Positions 27,134-36,020 of a stretch of DNA of 64,000 nucleotides are shown piece after piece. This DNA comes from Subtercola lobariae (GTDB lineage: Bacteria; Actinomycetota; Actinomycetes; Actinomycetales; Microbacteriaceae), in assembly GCF_014640255.1 (NCBI RefSeq), contig NZ_BMGP01000003.1, positions 310,001 through 374,000 on the forward strand. Direction: 5' to 3'. Made by a program: the position numbers and the translations under genes. The notes below the pieces were generated by a model that saw only the letters and a list, made by a program, of their open reading frames with translations, ran no database searches and was not told the origin of the DNA. Positions within the stretch are counted from its first letter, which is position 1. Each line of letters starts with the position of its first letter.

Positions 27134-28057
27134 GTGTCAGCAACTTTTCTCGTGGTGCCCCAGTGGCAGGGTTCTGGTTCTTCTCGCGCAATGCAGCTCA
27201 TCGATGGCGCCGACGCCATTGCGGGTGACTTGCCGCCTCGGGTGACGAACCGCTTGGAGATCGCTCTGGGCGCCGGTGAAAGCCTCGCAACGGGGGTGGC
27301 GCGCGTGAGTGCGCTGCGGAGCATCCGCGACTCGGTATTACGTGCCCTGGCGAGCACGCCGCTGGCGGGTTCGGCACCCACCGACTCGACGGCGTCGGGT
27401 GACGGGGTCGGCGACGACTCGGGGGCGCCGCGCGCCGATTTCGTGGTCACCATCGGCGGCGACTGCGGTGTCGAGCTGGCTCCGGTGAGCGAAGCGGTGC
27501 GCGACCATCCCGAGCTGGCTGTGGTGTGGCTGGATGCCCATGCCGACCTTCTGCAACCCGAAGACTCCGGCGACGGAGCCTTCTCGAGTATGGTGCTCCG
27601 AACGGTGCTCGGCGACGGCACCGAACTTCTCGTGCCCGAGCGGGCGCTCACGCCCGACCGCCTTGTTCTGGCCGGAGTGCGCTCGCTCGACGACGTGGAA
27701 CAGCAGTTCGTCGAGGAGAACGGCATAACCGAGCTGAGCGTCGATGCTCTGCAGCAGAGTGAAGAACTCGAGCGGGGCGATGCGCTGGTCACTGCAGTGA
27801 GCGCGACCGGGGCGACCAAGGTGTACCTGCACATCGACCTCGACGTGCTCGACCCCGCAGAGATTTCGGGCGTCAGTTACCCCGAACCGTTCGGACTGAG
27901 CGTCGCCGCGCTCGTCGAGAACATTGTGGCGGTGCGCCGCCGTTTCACCGTGGTGGGTGCCGGAATCACTCAGTTCGCGCCTGCCAGCCCTGACGCGGCG
28001 ACCGACGATCTCTCTGCGGTGCTGCGCGTCATCTCGGCTCTGACTCGTCCCCTCTGA
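27134..28057 (+). CDS. Arginase/agmatinase family (ureohydrolase) protein
   Basis: 307 residues from the GTG at 27134 (VSATFLVVPQWQG). Metal-ligand motifs of the ureohydrolase fold are present: TIGGDCGVEL (GGDCG where GGDH is usual), WLDAHADLLQ and HIDLDVLDPAEI. The first motif has Cys in place of the metal-binding His, a common variant in actinobacterial members of unknown substrate. It therefore may not be a true arginase. Stand-alone gene. Confidence 0.85.
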   Translation: MSATFLVVPQWQGSGSSRAMQLIDGADAIAGDLPPRVTNRLEIALGAGESLATGVARVSALRSIRDSVLRALASTPLAGSAPTDSTASGDGVGDDSGAPRADFVVTIGGDCGVELAPVSEAVRDHPELAVVWLDAHADLLQPEDSGDGAFSSMVLRTVLGDGTELLVPERALTPDRLVLAGVRSLDDVEQQFVEENGITELSVDALQQSEELERGDALVTAVSATGATKVYLHIDLDVLDPAEISGVSYPEPFGLSVAALVENIVAVRRRFTVVGAGITQFAPASPDAATDDLSAVLRVISALTRPL

Positions 28058-28178
28058 GCCACGCATACCCTCTGAGCCACGCAGACGCAGCGAGTGCGCC
28101 GTTCGTCAACCATCACCCTGAAAAAAGTTCGGCAGGTAGTGTGATGTGAGCCGGATGCGGCTCTGCGAGAGGATTACG

Positions 28179-29690
28179 ATGACGTCAGATTCTGGTTCGA
28201 GTTCGAGCGCTGCCGATGCGCAGGTCTTCGCCGAAACCCAGACCTTCGACCTCGTGGTCATCGGTGCTGGAGCGATCGGCGAGAACGTGGCAGATCGCGC
28301 CGTGCAGGGCGGACTCACCGTTGCACTCGTCGAAGCGGAGCTCGTGGGCGGCGAATGCTCGTACTGGGCCTGCATGCCTTCGAAGGCTCTGCTGCGCAGC
28401 GGTGCGGCCCTCCGCGAGGCGCAGAACGTGTCGGGTGCGCGTGAGGCCGTGAACGTCGATGGGTTCGACGTGCGCGCCGTGCTGAACCGGCGCAACGAGG
28501 TCGTCAACGAGTGGAACGACAAGAGCCAGGTGGAGTGGGTCGAGGGGGCTCACATCACGCTCATCCGCGGATTCGCTCGGTTCATCGGGCCGAAAGAGCT
28601 CGCTATCACCCACGAGAACGGCAGCGTCACGAAGCTGGTGGCACGGCACGCAATCACCGTCTCGACCGGTTCGGCCGCGTTGTTGCCCGACATTCCGGGC
28701 CTCGCAGACTCCGCACCGTGGACCAGCCGCGAAGCGACCTCCTCTCAGACCATTCCGAAGCGTTTCGCCATCATGGGCGGCGGAGTCGTGGGGTGCGAAA
28801 TGGCCACGGCGTACGCCTCACTCGGTTCAGAGGTGACTCTGCTATCGCGCTCTGCACTGCTCAGCACCCAAGAACCCTTCGCCGGCGAGCTGGTGCGCGA
28901 CTCGCTCATCGGTCTGGGTGCGCAGGTGAAGATCGGAGTCTCACCGACGCAGGTAGAGCGCAACGGTGCGGGCGGCGAAGTCACTCTTACGCTCGACGAC
29001 GGCAGCACTCTCGTGGTCGACGAGCTTCTCGTGGCCATCGGCCGAACCCCGCACACGGGCGACATCGGTCTCGAGACCATCGGGCTGAAGCCGCACCAGT
29101 GGCTGAGCACCGACGACACGCTGCTCGTGCTCGACGACGAAGGCAGGCCGCTCGAGGGCGAATGGCTCTATGCCACCGGCGACGTGAACCATCGCGCGCT
29201 GCTCACTCATCAAGGAAAATACCAGGCCAGGGCCGCTGGCGATGTGATCGCGGCGCGCGCACTCGGCAAGAAGCTCTCCATCGAATCCTGGGGCGCGCAC
29301 GTCGCCACGGCCGATCACGAAGCGGTTCCTCAGGTGACCTTCACCGACCCCGAAGTTGCGTCTGTGGGCCTCACCGAAGAGGCTGCGAAGAAGGCGGGCT
29401 ACTCGGTTCGCGCCGTGGAGTACGACATCAGCTGGGTCGCCGGCGCGAGCGTGACGAGCGAGAATTACGTCGGCCGCGCCAAGATGGTGGTCGACGAAAA
29501 ACGTCAGGTGCTTCTGGGGGCGACCTTCGTGGGCCAAGACGTGGGCGAGCTCATCCACTCGGCCACCATCGCGGTGGTGGGTGAGGTGCCGCTGAACCGG
29601 CTGTGGCATGCGGTGCCGTCGTATCCGACGCTCAGCGAAGTCTGGTTGCGACTGCTCGAGACCTACGGGCGAGACGGGTCGAGCTTCTGA
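28179..29690 (+). CDS. FAD-dependent pyridine nucleotide-disulfide oxidoreductase (class I)
   Basis: 503 residues from the ATG at 28179 (MTSDSGSS), with GAGAGGA upstream. FAD site FDLVVIGAGAIGENVAD, redox-active pair in GGECSYWACMPSKALLR (Cys-x4-Cys), NAD(P) site AIMGGGVVGCEMATAYASLG, second FAD motif YATGDVNHRA and a C-terminal dimerisation domain. It resembles dihydrolipoamide dehydrogenase or mercuric reductase-like proteins, but the HPHPT-type C-terminal catalytic His region is replaced by HAVPSYPTLSE, as in many Mtb LpdA-like quinone reductases. The substrate is uncertain. Confidence 0.9.
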   Translation: MTSDSGSSSSAADAQVFAETQTFDLVVIGAGAIGENVADRAVQGGLTVALVEAELVGGECSYWACMPSKALLRSGAALREAQNVSGAREAVNVDGFDVRAVLNRRNEVVNEWNDKSQVEWVEGAHITLIRGFARFIGPKELAITHENGSVTKLVARHAITVSTGSAALLPDIPGLADSAPWTSREATSSQTIPKRFAIMGGGVVGCEMATAYASLGSEVTLLSRSALLSTQEPFAGELVRDSLIGLGAQVKIGVSPTQVERNGAGGEVTLTLDDGSTLVVDELLVAIGRTPHTGDIGLETIGLKPHQWLSTDDTLLVLDDEGRPLEGEWLYATGDVNHRALLTHQGKYQARAAGDVIAARALGKKLSIESWGAHVATADHEAVPQVTFTDPEVASVGLTEEAAKKAGYSVRAVEYDISWVAGASVTSENYVGRAKMVVDEKRQVLLGATFVGQDVGELIHSATIAVVGEVPLNRLWHAVPSYPTLSEVWLRLLETYGRDGSSF

Positions 29691-29701
29691 AGCCGCCGAG
29701 G

Positions 29702-30142
29702 GTGCCGAGCGCCGTAGCGACCTCAGCGCCGACAGCCGTGCCGACGGCCGCCCCGACAACGGTGTCGACGGCTCTGAGAGCGCTGTTGCGACCAGTGTTG
29801 CTCGCTCCCCCGTTGGCACGCGCCGGGTATCTGTACGCCACCCTGGTCGGCGTCGTGTGGGGTGCCGTGCTGAGCACGGGCCGCATCCGCCGCGTCGACG
29901 GCCTGTTCGTGTTCACCGGTGTGCCGACGTGGGCGTTCTCTCGCGGCGGGTCATGCATCGGCGGGGTGTACCTCACTGACACGAATGCAGGCCCGCAGGT
30001 TCTCGAACACGAAGCCGTGCACCGGTTACAGTGGCAGAAGTACGGCCTGCTCTTTCCCTTGGCGTATTTTCTCGCCGGATCTGACCCACTGACCAACCGC
30101 TTCGAAGTCGAAGCCGGGCTCGAGAAAGGCGGTTACCGGTGA
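29702..30142 (+). CDS. HExxH-containing hypothetical protein
   Basis: 146 residues from the GTG at 29702; no ATG is available and a GTG nearer the conserved core is possible. A low-complexity Ala/Pro/Thr N-terminus is followed by RAGYLYATLVGVVWG, GGSCIGGVYLT and VLEHEAVHRLQWQKYG. The HEAVH motif is the zinc-protease signature HExxH, followed by a hydrophobic stretch and EVEAGLEKGGYR. Similar small proteins in Microbacteriaceae are often labelled Fe-S oxidoreductase, which the sequence does not support. It overlaps the next gene by GTGA. Confidence 0.75.
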   Translation: MPSAVATSAPTAVPTAAPTTVSTALRALLRPVLLAPPLARAGYLYATLVGVVWGAVLSTGRIRRVDGLFVFTGVPTWAFSRGGSCIGGVYLTDTNAGPQVLEHEAVHRLQWQKYGLLFPLAYFLAGSDPLTNRFEVEAGLEKGGYR

Positions 30143-31032
30143 GCGCTGCAGAGCCGTCGGGCACGTCACCCGAAGAACCGAACGGATCGTTGACCGGCAA
30201 GGTCATCGTGATCACGGGCGCAAGCTCGGGCATCGGCCGTTCTGCGGCCGGCACTCTTGCCGCCGAAGGCGCAACCGTGGCCGTGGTCGGGCGAAACCCC
30301 GAGCGAACACGAGCAGTGGCGCGCGACGTGGGCGGCGAGGCGTTTCTGGCCGACTACGACCACCTCGACGAGGTGCGCGGGCTGGCGGATGCTCTGCTGA
30401 CCCGATTCGACCGCATCGACGTTCTCGCGAACAACGCCGGCGGGCTGGTGAAGAAGCGCTCCCTCACCGCTGACGGGCACGAACGCACCATTCAGAGCAA
30501 CCACTTGGCGCCCTTCTTGCTGACCACTCTGCTGCTGCCTCGACTGCTCGAGAACGCGGCCGAGGCACCGATTCGGGTGATCTCAACGGCGTCGAGCGCG
30601 AACAACTTCGGCAGAATTCGCCTCGACGACCTCGACTTGCGTAACCGACGGTGGTTCGGCGGCTGGCCGGCGTATTGCGCGGCCAAGCTGGCGAACATCC
30701 TCTTCATCAAAGAACTCGCCCGACGTACGGCCGGCACTGGCCTCGAGGCCTACGCCTTTCACCCAGGCTTCGTGGCGACGTCGTTCGCCGGCGACACGGC
30801 CCTGCTGAAGTTCGCCAACGTGGTGGGCCAGGGTCACATCGGCCTCTCGCCCGAAGCGGGCGGGACTCCCTTGGTGCAGCTGGCGTCGATACCCGATGTG
30901 GATGCCCCGAGCGGCACCTTCTTCGACCAACTCACTCCGAACGGACGCACCTCGGCGCGCGCGAACGACGCCGACCTGGCTGCGAAGCTCTGGGCCGTCT
31001 CGGCGCGAGACACGGCTCCCGCCGTCGCCTGA
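30139..31032 (+). CDS. Short-chain dehydrogenase/reductase
   Basis: 297-residue SDR of the retinol-dehydrogenase/protochlorophyllide-reductase-like type. Cofactor motif ITGASSGIGRSAAG, NNAGG, and catalytic YCAAK (YxxxK) preceded by ISTASSANN. The GTG start overlaps the stop of the HExxH gene (GTGA), so the two are cotranscribed and probably coupled. The substrate cannot be read from the sequence. Confidence 0.9.
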   Translation: MSAAEPSGTSPEEPNGSLTGKVIVITGASSGIGRSAAGTLAAEGATVAVVGRNPERTRAVARDVGGEAFLADYDHLDEVRGLADALLTRFDRIDVLANNAGGLVKKRSLTADGHERTIQSNHLAPFLLTTLLLPRLLENAAEAPIRVISTASSANNFGRIRLDDLDLRNRRWFGGWPAYCAAKLANILFIKELARRTAGTGLEAYAFHPGFVATSFAGDTALLKFANVVGQGHIGLSPEAGGTPLVQLASIPDVDAPSGTFFDQLTPNGRTSARANDADLAAKLWAVSARDTAPAVA

Positions 31033-31078
31033 CCCGCCGCGCCTGAGCGTTCGCACTTGAGCGTTCGCACCTGAGCTT

Positions 31079-31115
31079 CCCGAGTCTCCCCTGCTCTCCC
31101 CTGCTCTCCCCTGCT
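31079..31115. repeat. Tandem CTCTCCCCTG repeat
   Basis: Three near-identical 10-bp units (CTCTCCCCTG, preceded by CGAGTCTCCCCTG) lie in the non-coding gap between the convergent SDR and DUF222 genes. Confidence 0.7.
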
Positions 31116-31184
31116 CGAAGTGAATCCACGGTGAATCAGAAGGGCGGCTCCGGGCCGTTCAACGTGGAGTCTTCACTTGCCACA

Positions 31185-32471
31185 TCACCGAGTTGGGCCG
31201 TGACGAACTGCGGAGCGGGGCGCCACCGGAGTCGGCTCGACGAGGTAGGCGAACCCGACGGGAGATGTCCAGAGCAGTGAGCCTGGTGGGGCCGGATCGT
31301 GCTCGACCTTCCATTCGGTGTGGTGCTTCACTTTGTGATGGCTCGAGCAGAGCGGGCCGAGGTTGGCGAAATTCGTCTCGCCGCCCTCTGACCACGGCCG
31401 GGTATGGTCGAGTTCGGCCGCGGCGGAAGGAATTCCGCAGGTGGGAAAAGCACACTCCGTGTGGGTCAGCCGAATCAGTTCGTCAAGATCTGCAGGCGGC
31501 CGATACCGTTCGCGACCGAAGTTGAGCACCACCCCCGTGATCGGGTCGGTGAGAACACGGCGAAAGCTGGGTGCCGAACGGGCGAGTCGCAGAGCGGTCA
31601 ACCGGTCGATCGGTCCATAACCTTCAAGCTGTGCGGCGCCGCCGCCATCATGACCCAACAGTGTCAACACCGGAACGGTAACCCGCACGTGCGGCCGAAT
31701 GCCCGTCGTGCACCCTGGAATCGACGTCTCGCCGTTGAGCATCAGGTCACTGAGCGTATCGACTCGGAGATGAGCCATGGTGCGAAGGTCGCCCCCGTTC
31801 TTCAGTGATCGGGCGAGTTCCGTCGCGCGGTTGTAGATCGCGACCGCCTCGACAGCCGGAAGGTAGTGGGTGAGGTACGCCATTCCATCGGTGGCCGCGT
31901 CGATGGTGACCCTGCGTTCGGCAGCCGCGCGGAGATGACGCTCAACGTCGGTCATGGGCTGAGCCTCTTCGACGGCGGCGCGAGCGACACTACCGAGCCG
32001 CTGAACAGACACTCGCTTCGCCGCTGTGAGAACCAGGCTCTCGTAGTCGTGCAGACGGTCTGGACGTAGACCTGCCGCATGGTGTGCGATCTTCTCGGCG
32101 TGCCGGTACGAGATGTCGCCGCTCTGTAGCGCTTCGCGAGTGGCAGAGAGCGGCCCCGCGAGGGCTTCGGCCGTGTCGAGGCGCCGCCGGGCATCCGTTT
32201 CGCTCAGGTGCACAGCGGCGGCCAACTCTGTCACAACGATTCGTTCGGCCACCACCGCGGGCGACCAGCCCGGGCCGCCCGTCGATTGGTCGCGTACGCC
32301 CATGGAGAGGCTGGCCAAGCGCGCTCGCTCGATGCAGGCGAGTTGCTCGGCCTGCACCCGGGAGACCTGGCGTTCGAGGGCGACGACCTCTGTGATGGCG
32401 GCGGCGAATTGCTCGCGCAGCAGAAGCCGCTCGTGCGCAGACGGCACGTTGCCAGACGGTGGAAGTTTCAT
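31185..32471 (-). CDS. DUF222 / 13E12-type HNH endonuclease domain protein
   Basis: 428 residues. A helical DUF222 region (about 20-270) is followed by a C-terminal HNH domain: CAFPTCGIPSAAAELDHTRPW with two metal-binding cysteines, then LCSSHHKVKHH. These proteins are multicopy in Actinobacteria (13E12 repeat family in mycobacteria) and often vary between strains; their biological role is unsettled. It starts at the ATG at 32471. No partner gene adjoins it. Confidence 0.88.
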   Translation of the reverse strand: MKLPPSGNVPSAHERLLLREQFAAAITEVVALERQVSRVQAEQLACIERARLASLSMGVRDQSTGGPGWSPAVVAERIVVTELAAAVHLSETDARRRLDTAEALAGPLSATREALQSGDISYRHAEKIAHHAAGLRPDRLHDYESLVLTAAKRVSVQRLGSVARAAVEEAQPMTDVERHLRAAAERRVTIDAATDGMAYLTHYLPAVEAVAIYNRATELARSLKNGGDLRTMAHLRVDTLSDLMLNGETSIPGCTTGIRPHVRVTVPVLTLLGHDGGGAAQLEGYGPIDRLTALRLARSAPSFRRVLTDPITGVVLNFGRERYRPPADLDELIRLTHTECAFPTCGIPSAAAELDHTRPWSEGGETNFANLGPLCSSHHKVKHHTEWKVEHDPAPPGSLLWTSPVGFAYLVEPTPVAPRSAVRHGPTR

Positions 32472-32527
32472 GAGATAAGTTCACCATGAGCCACCGACAT
32501 TGAGTTTTCACCCGAATTTTCGCGCCC

Positions 32528-32607
32528 GACGTGGCGAGACCCAGACGTGGCTAGACCCAAACGTGGCGAGACCCAGACGTGGCGAGACCCGAGCGTGCCC
32601 GAGCCCT
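32528..32607. repeat. 16-bp tandem repeat upstream of DUF222 gene
   Basis: Four units of GACGTGGCGAGACCCA stand head to tail (32528, 32544, 32560, 32576) with one or two changes each. A fifth, degenerate unit follows, and related words (ACGTGCCG) continue to about 32640. It is non-coding, between two minus-strand genes. Confidence 0.85.
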
Positions 32608-32648
32608 AACGTGCCGTGCCGAGTTCCTGACGTGCCGAGAATCGATGA

Positions 32649-33167
32649 CTAAAGAGCTGCAGACTCCGCGGTCTCTACGCCGAGCTGGGCGATGAGGTCG
32701 AGGCGCAGGTCGGAGATCGACTCGGTGTCGCCAAAGACGACCGCCGTGATCTCGGTGCCGTCAAACTCGGCGTCGCCGGTGCACATCTCAGAAACCCACG
32801 CGCGTACCGAACGGCCGAGGGCCTGGCCCGGGGCACAGGCCGTGCTGGTACCGGGGTCACCGGTGCGGACATCGCGGGCGAGCCACGTCACCGTGATGAG
32901 TTCAGGAGTCTCGAGTAGCTCGATGTCGGCGGCCGAAGCGACCTCGATGAAGATCTGTCCGCGCGTGCGGCGCGATCGCGATTGAATGGCGTCGAGCCGA
33001 GAGACCAGGTCACGAACCTCTGCGATGCACGTTTCGTCAGCGGCGACCAGAACCTGACCGGAGAGCCCGGTCGTAAGGGGTGAGCCGACCACGCCGCCTT
33101 CGACCACGCCGCCTTCGACCACACTGCCTTTATCCACGCTGCGGGGGCTCTGCATCACTACGCTCAT
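32649..33167 (-). CDS. Stand-alone SIP-type (siderophore-interacting protein C-domain) protein
   Basis: 172 residues from the ATG at 33167. After a repetitive Val/Gly stretch (EGGVVEGGVV) comes a segment close to the NAD(P)-binding C-terminal domain of siderophore-interacting ferric reductases: GQVLVAADETCIAEVRDLV, then GQIFIEVASAADIELL and ITVTWLARDV. The FAD-binding barrel that normally precedes it is missing. An iron-regulator box sits 12 bp before the ATG, which supports a role in iron uptake or release. Family assignment by eye; the function of the isolated domain is unknown. Confidence 0.7.
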   Translation of the reverse strand: MSVVMQSPRSVDKGSVVEGGVVEGGVVGSPLTTGLSGQVLVAADETCIAEVRDLVSRLDAIQSRSRRTRGQIFIEVASAADIELLETPELITVTWLARDVRTGDPGTSTACAPGQALGRSVRAWVSEMCTGDAEFDGTEITAVVFGDTESISDLRLDLIAQLGVETAESAAL

Positions 33168-33178
33168 TTGTCTCAAGC

Positions 33179-33197
33179 ATAGGGTTGCCTAACCTTA
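33179..33197 (-). promoter_or_regulatory. DtxR/IdeR-type iron box
   Basis: ATAGGGTTGCCTAACCTTA matches 15 of 19 positions of the IdeR/DtxR consensus TTAGGTTAGCCTAACCTAA and keeps the GCCTAACCT half intact. It lies 12 bp upstream of the SIP-domain gene's ATG, where a bound repressor would block transcription when iron is sufficient. Confidence 0.75.
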
Positions 33198-33230
33198 TTC
33201 GCAACGCAGCGATGCCCCGCCTTCGTGAAC

Positions 33231-34664
33231 TCACAGGCTGAACGCAGGTGGATGCACCAGATCCCACCGCAGCCGCCTCTCGAGTTGCCGCCCGAGCGAG
33301 AGCAGCGTGGCCTCGCCGCCCGGCCGGCCGATGAGCTGAACGCCGAGCGGCAACCCGGCCGCCGTCTGCCCCACCGGCAGCGTGATCGCCGGCAGCCCGC
33401 TCACGTTCACGAACGAAGTGAACGGCGTGTACTGCACCTGCTGCGCGAAGTTGTGCTCGCCGTCTTCGGGGTCGAACCAGCCGATGGGCCGCGGCGGCAG
33501 CGCGAGCGTGGGCGTCACGACGGCGTCGAACGATTCGAACTGGTGGATGACCGACCGCTCGAACGACGACAGGGTCTGCAGCGCGCGAGCCAGTTCGGCC
33601 GCCCCGAGCGCACGCCCACGATGCATCAGCCAGCGCGTCAGCGGCTCGAGCAGATGCTCGGTGCTGTCATCGGCGGGTATCAGCGCAGCGCCGGCCTGCC
33701 AAATGGTGCGAAACGCCGGCGCGTATTCGGGCGAGGGCAGCAGCGAGAGCGATTCGAGCCCGTGACCGAGTTCGCCCAGCAGGCCGACGGTCTGCTCGAA
33801 CGTCTCGCGCACCTCGGGGTCGATGGTGATCTCGTAGGCAGAATCCCAGGGCGAATCGGTGAGCACGCCGAGCTGAAAGCGGCCCTCGCCGCGAATGGCT
33901 GCTCCGAGGTAGGGGCCGTCGAGGTTTTCTGGGGCGCGCAGGCTGAAGTGGTGCGCCGGAGCACCGCCCGAGGGGCTGATCATTCCGTCGAGCAGCAGTG
34001 CGGCATCCGTCACCGTACGCGCGAGCGGGCCGCCCACCCCGAGCCCCGCCAGCGTGCCGATGCCCGACGCCGCCGGAATCAGCCCGCGAGTCGGCTTCAG
34101 CCCGACGAGGCCGGTCGCCGCCGCTGGTATGCGAATGGATCCGCCGCCGTCAGACCCGGGCGCGAACGGCAGCAGCCCCGCCGCGACCGCAACGGCAGCG
34201 CCACCGCTCGAACCACCGGGGCCCAGGTCGGTGTCGTAGGGGTTGCGGGCCGGCGGCGCCACGAGGTTCTCGGTGTAACTCGGCAGCCCGAATTCGGGCG
34301 TTGCGGTCTTACCGAGGCTCACTCCCCCGGCAGCGTCGAGCGCGTCGGCGATCTCGTCAGACTCCTCGGGCACGAAGTTCTCGAACAGCCGCGACCCGAA
34401 CGTCGTGCGAACACCTGCCCGCCGCACCAGGTCTTTGTCGCCGAACGGCAGCCCCCACAGAGTGGTCGTGCGCGGCACGTTCGATTCGACAGTGGATGCC
34501 CGTTCGAGCGCCTTCTCGGCCGTGACCTCGTGAAAGGCACCGAGCTCAGGGTTCAAACGCTCGATGCGGCCGAGGTAGTGCTCGGTCAGTTCGACGACAC
34601 CGACGTCGCCTTTCTGCAGAAGGTGCCACTGTTCGAGGGCGCTGAGGTCATGCAACTGTGCCAT
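33231..34664 (-). CDS. Amidase (amidase signature family)
   Basis: 477-residue Ser-cisSer-Lys hydrolase. The catalytic Lys lies in LPFGDKDLVRRAG. The signature block GPGGSSGGAAVAVAAG carries the two serines, with GSDGGGSIRIPAAATGLVGL following, and LPAITLPVG near the C-terminus. Start at the ATG at 34664 (MAQLHDLSA). It is not GatA, because no gatC or gatB adjoins it. The substrate amide is unknown. Confidence 0.92.
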   Translation of the reverse strand: MAQLHDLSALEQWHLLQKGDVGVVELTEHYLGRIERLNPELGAFHEVTAEKALERASTVESNVPRTTTLWGLPFGDKDLVRRAGVRTTFGSRLFENFVPEESDEIADALDAAGGVSLGKTATPEFGLPSYTENLVAPPARNPYDTDLGPGGSSGGAAVAVAAGLLPFAPGSDGGGSIRIPAAATGLVGLKPTRGLIPAASGIGTLAGLGVGGPLARTVTDAALLLDGMISPSGGAPAHHFSLRAPENLDGPYLGAAIRGEGRFQLGVLTDSPWDSAYEITIDPEVRETFEQTVGLLGELGHGLESLSLLPSPEYAPAFRTIWQAGAALIPADDSTEHLLEPLTRWLMHRGRALGAAELARALQTLSSFERSVIHQFESFDAVVTPTLALPPRPIGWFDPEDGEHNFAQQVQYTPFTSFVNVSGLPAITLPVGQTAAGLPLGVQLIGRPGGEATLLSLGRQLERRLRWDLVHPPAFSL

Positions 34665-34702
34665 GCACCGAGTCTGCCACGGCACACCCAGTAGTCAGCG
34701 CG

Positions 34703-35281
34703 CTACTTCAGGTGCTTCTGCAGCAGCACCGTGCCGAGCCACCGGTTGAACTTGAAGCCCACCTTGCCGAGCCGGCCGACTTCTTTGAAGCCGAGGCTCT
34801 CGTGCAACCGAATCGAGCCCTCTGCACCCTTGTCGACGATGACGGCGAGCACCTCTTTGACACCCGCGGCTTTGCTGCGGGCGAGCAACTCTTTCATGAG
34901 CGCTTTGCCGAGACCCTTGCCGGTCGCGGCCGGCCCGAGGTAGATGCTGTCTTCGACGGTTCGGCGGTAGGCCGCCTTCTGCTTCCACGGCGACACATAG
35001 GCAAAACCGATCATCTGGTCGGTCGGTGACACGGCAAGCAAGAACGGCAGATTGAGCCTCGACACCCACTCGAACTTCGAGCGCCACTCCTTCAGGGTCA
35101 TCGCGTCTTCGTCGAGTGTCACTACCGTGTTCGCCACGTAGTGGTTGTAAAGCTCGCGTACCGCTGGCATGTCGGCCATGGTCGCGTCACGAATGCTGAA
35201 CTCGAATTTCGGCAGCGGAGGCGTAGGAGGTCGCAGATTCGCCGGCAGGGTGCGGCGGGCCTGATATTCCTCTTCGAGCAT
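34703..35281 (-). CDS. GNAT-family N-acetyltransferase
   Basis: 192 residues from the ATG at 35281 (MLEEEYQARRTLPANL). GNAT fold with FSIRDATMADMPAVRELYNHYV at the front and acetyl-CoA loop GPAATGKGLGKALMKELL, then SIRLHESLGFKEVG. The layout, including IYLGP and the late NxxSxxLHE-type segment, resembles phosphinothricin/Met-sulfoximine acetyltransferases, but the substrate cannot be fixed. It starts 10 bp after ung. Confidence 0.9.
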   Translation of the reverse strand: MLEEEYQARRTLPANLRPPTPPLPKFEFSIRDATMADMPAVRELYNHYVANTVVTLDEDAMTLKEWRSKFEWVSRLNLPFLLAVSPTDQMIGFAYVSPWKQKAAYRRTVEDSIYLGPAATGKGLGKALMKELLARSKAAGVKEVLAVIVDKGAEGSIRLHESLGFKEVGRLGKVGFKFNRWLGTVLLQKHLK

Positions 35282-35291
35282 GGGCTCGATC

Positions 35292-36020
35292 TTAGCCGAG
35301 CGACCCGTCAGAACCGAGCGACCCGTCTGGGCCGAGCGCCCAGTCGATGGGCTCCGATCCTTGCGCGATGAGCGCGGCATTTGCGCGGCTGAACGGGCGT
35401 GAGCCGAAGAACCCCCGGCTGGCCGAGAGCGGGCTGGGGTGCGCAGACTCGATGACCGGCGTCTGGCCCAGCCACGGCGTGAGGTTGGCGGCATCCCGAC
35501 CCCACAGAATGGCGACCAGGGGTGTGCTGCGCGCGGCGAGCGTCTTGATGGCCAGCTCGGTCACGGCCTCCCAGCCCTTGCCGCGGTGCGAGCCGGCGAC
35601 GCCCGGCTGAATCGTGAGCACGCGGTTCAGCAGCATGACGCCGTGCTCGCTCCAGGCCGTGAGGTCGCCGTGGACCGGCGGCACTACGCCCAGGTCGGTG
35701 TTCAGCTCGCGATAGATGTTCTGCAGACTGCGTGGCACCGGCCGAACGTGTCGTTCGACCGCGAACGAGAGGCCGATCGGATGCCCGGGGGTGGGGTACG
35801 GGTCTTGACCCACAATGAGCACCCGAACATCGGCCAGCGGGTACCGAAACGCGCGCAGAACGTTCGCGCCCGCGGGCAGGTACCCGCGCCCGGCAGCCAC
35901 CTCGGCGCGGAGAAAGTCGCCCATGGCAGCGATAGTGCCCGCAACGGGCGTGAGCGCCTCGGCCCAGCCGGCATCCATCTGCCCGTCGGCGGCGAGTTCA
36001 GAGAGTGATTTGCTTGTCAT
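35292..36020 (-). CDS. ung: Uracil-DNA glycosylase (family 1)
   Basis: Removes uracil from DNA. It has the water-activating motif [20 protein letters not shown] and the minor-groove loop [17 protein letters not shown] with its conserved His. At 242 residues the length is normal. The last 13 residues ([13 protein letters not shown]) are a duplicated tail coded by a repeated DNA word. The start ATG overlaps the stop of the S51-like gene upstream by 4 bp. Confidence 0.96.
   Translation of the reverse strand: MTSKSLSELAADGQMDAGWAEALTPVAGTIAAMGDFLRAEVAAGRGYLPAGANVLRAFRYPLADVRVLIVGQDPYPTPGHPIGLSFAVERHVRPVPRSLQNIYRELNTDLGVVPPVHGDLTAWSEHGVMLLNRVLTIQPGVAGSHRGKGWEAVTELAIKTLAARSTPLVAILWGRDAANLTPWLGQTPVIESAHPSPLSASRGFFGSRPFSRANAALIAQGSEPIDWALGPDGSLGSDGSLG

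Noticed and set aside
32528-32640. CRISPR-like array
   Set aside because: The repeats are directly head to tail with no spacers, and no cas genes are present.
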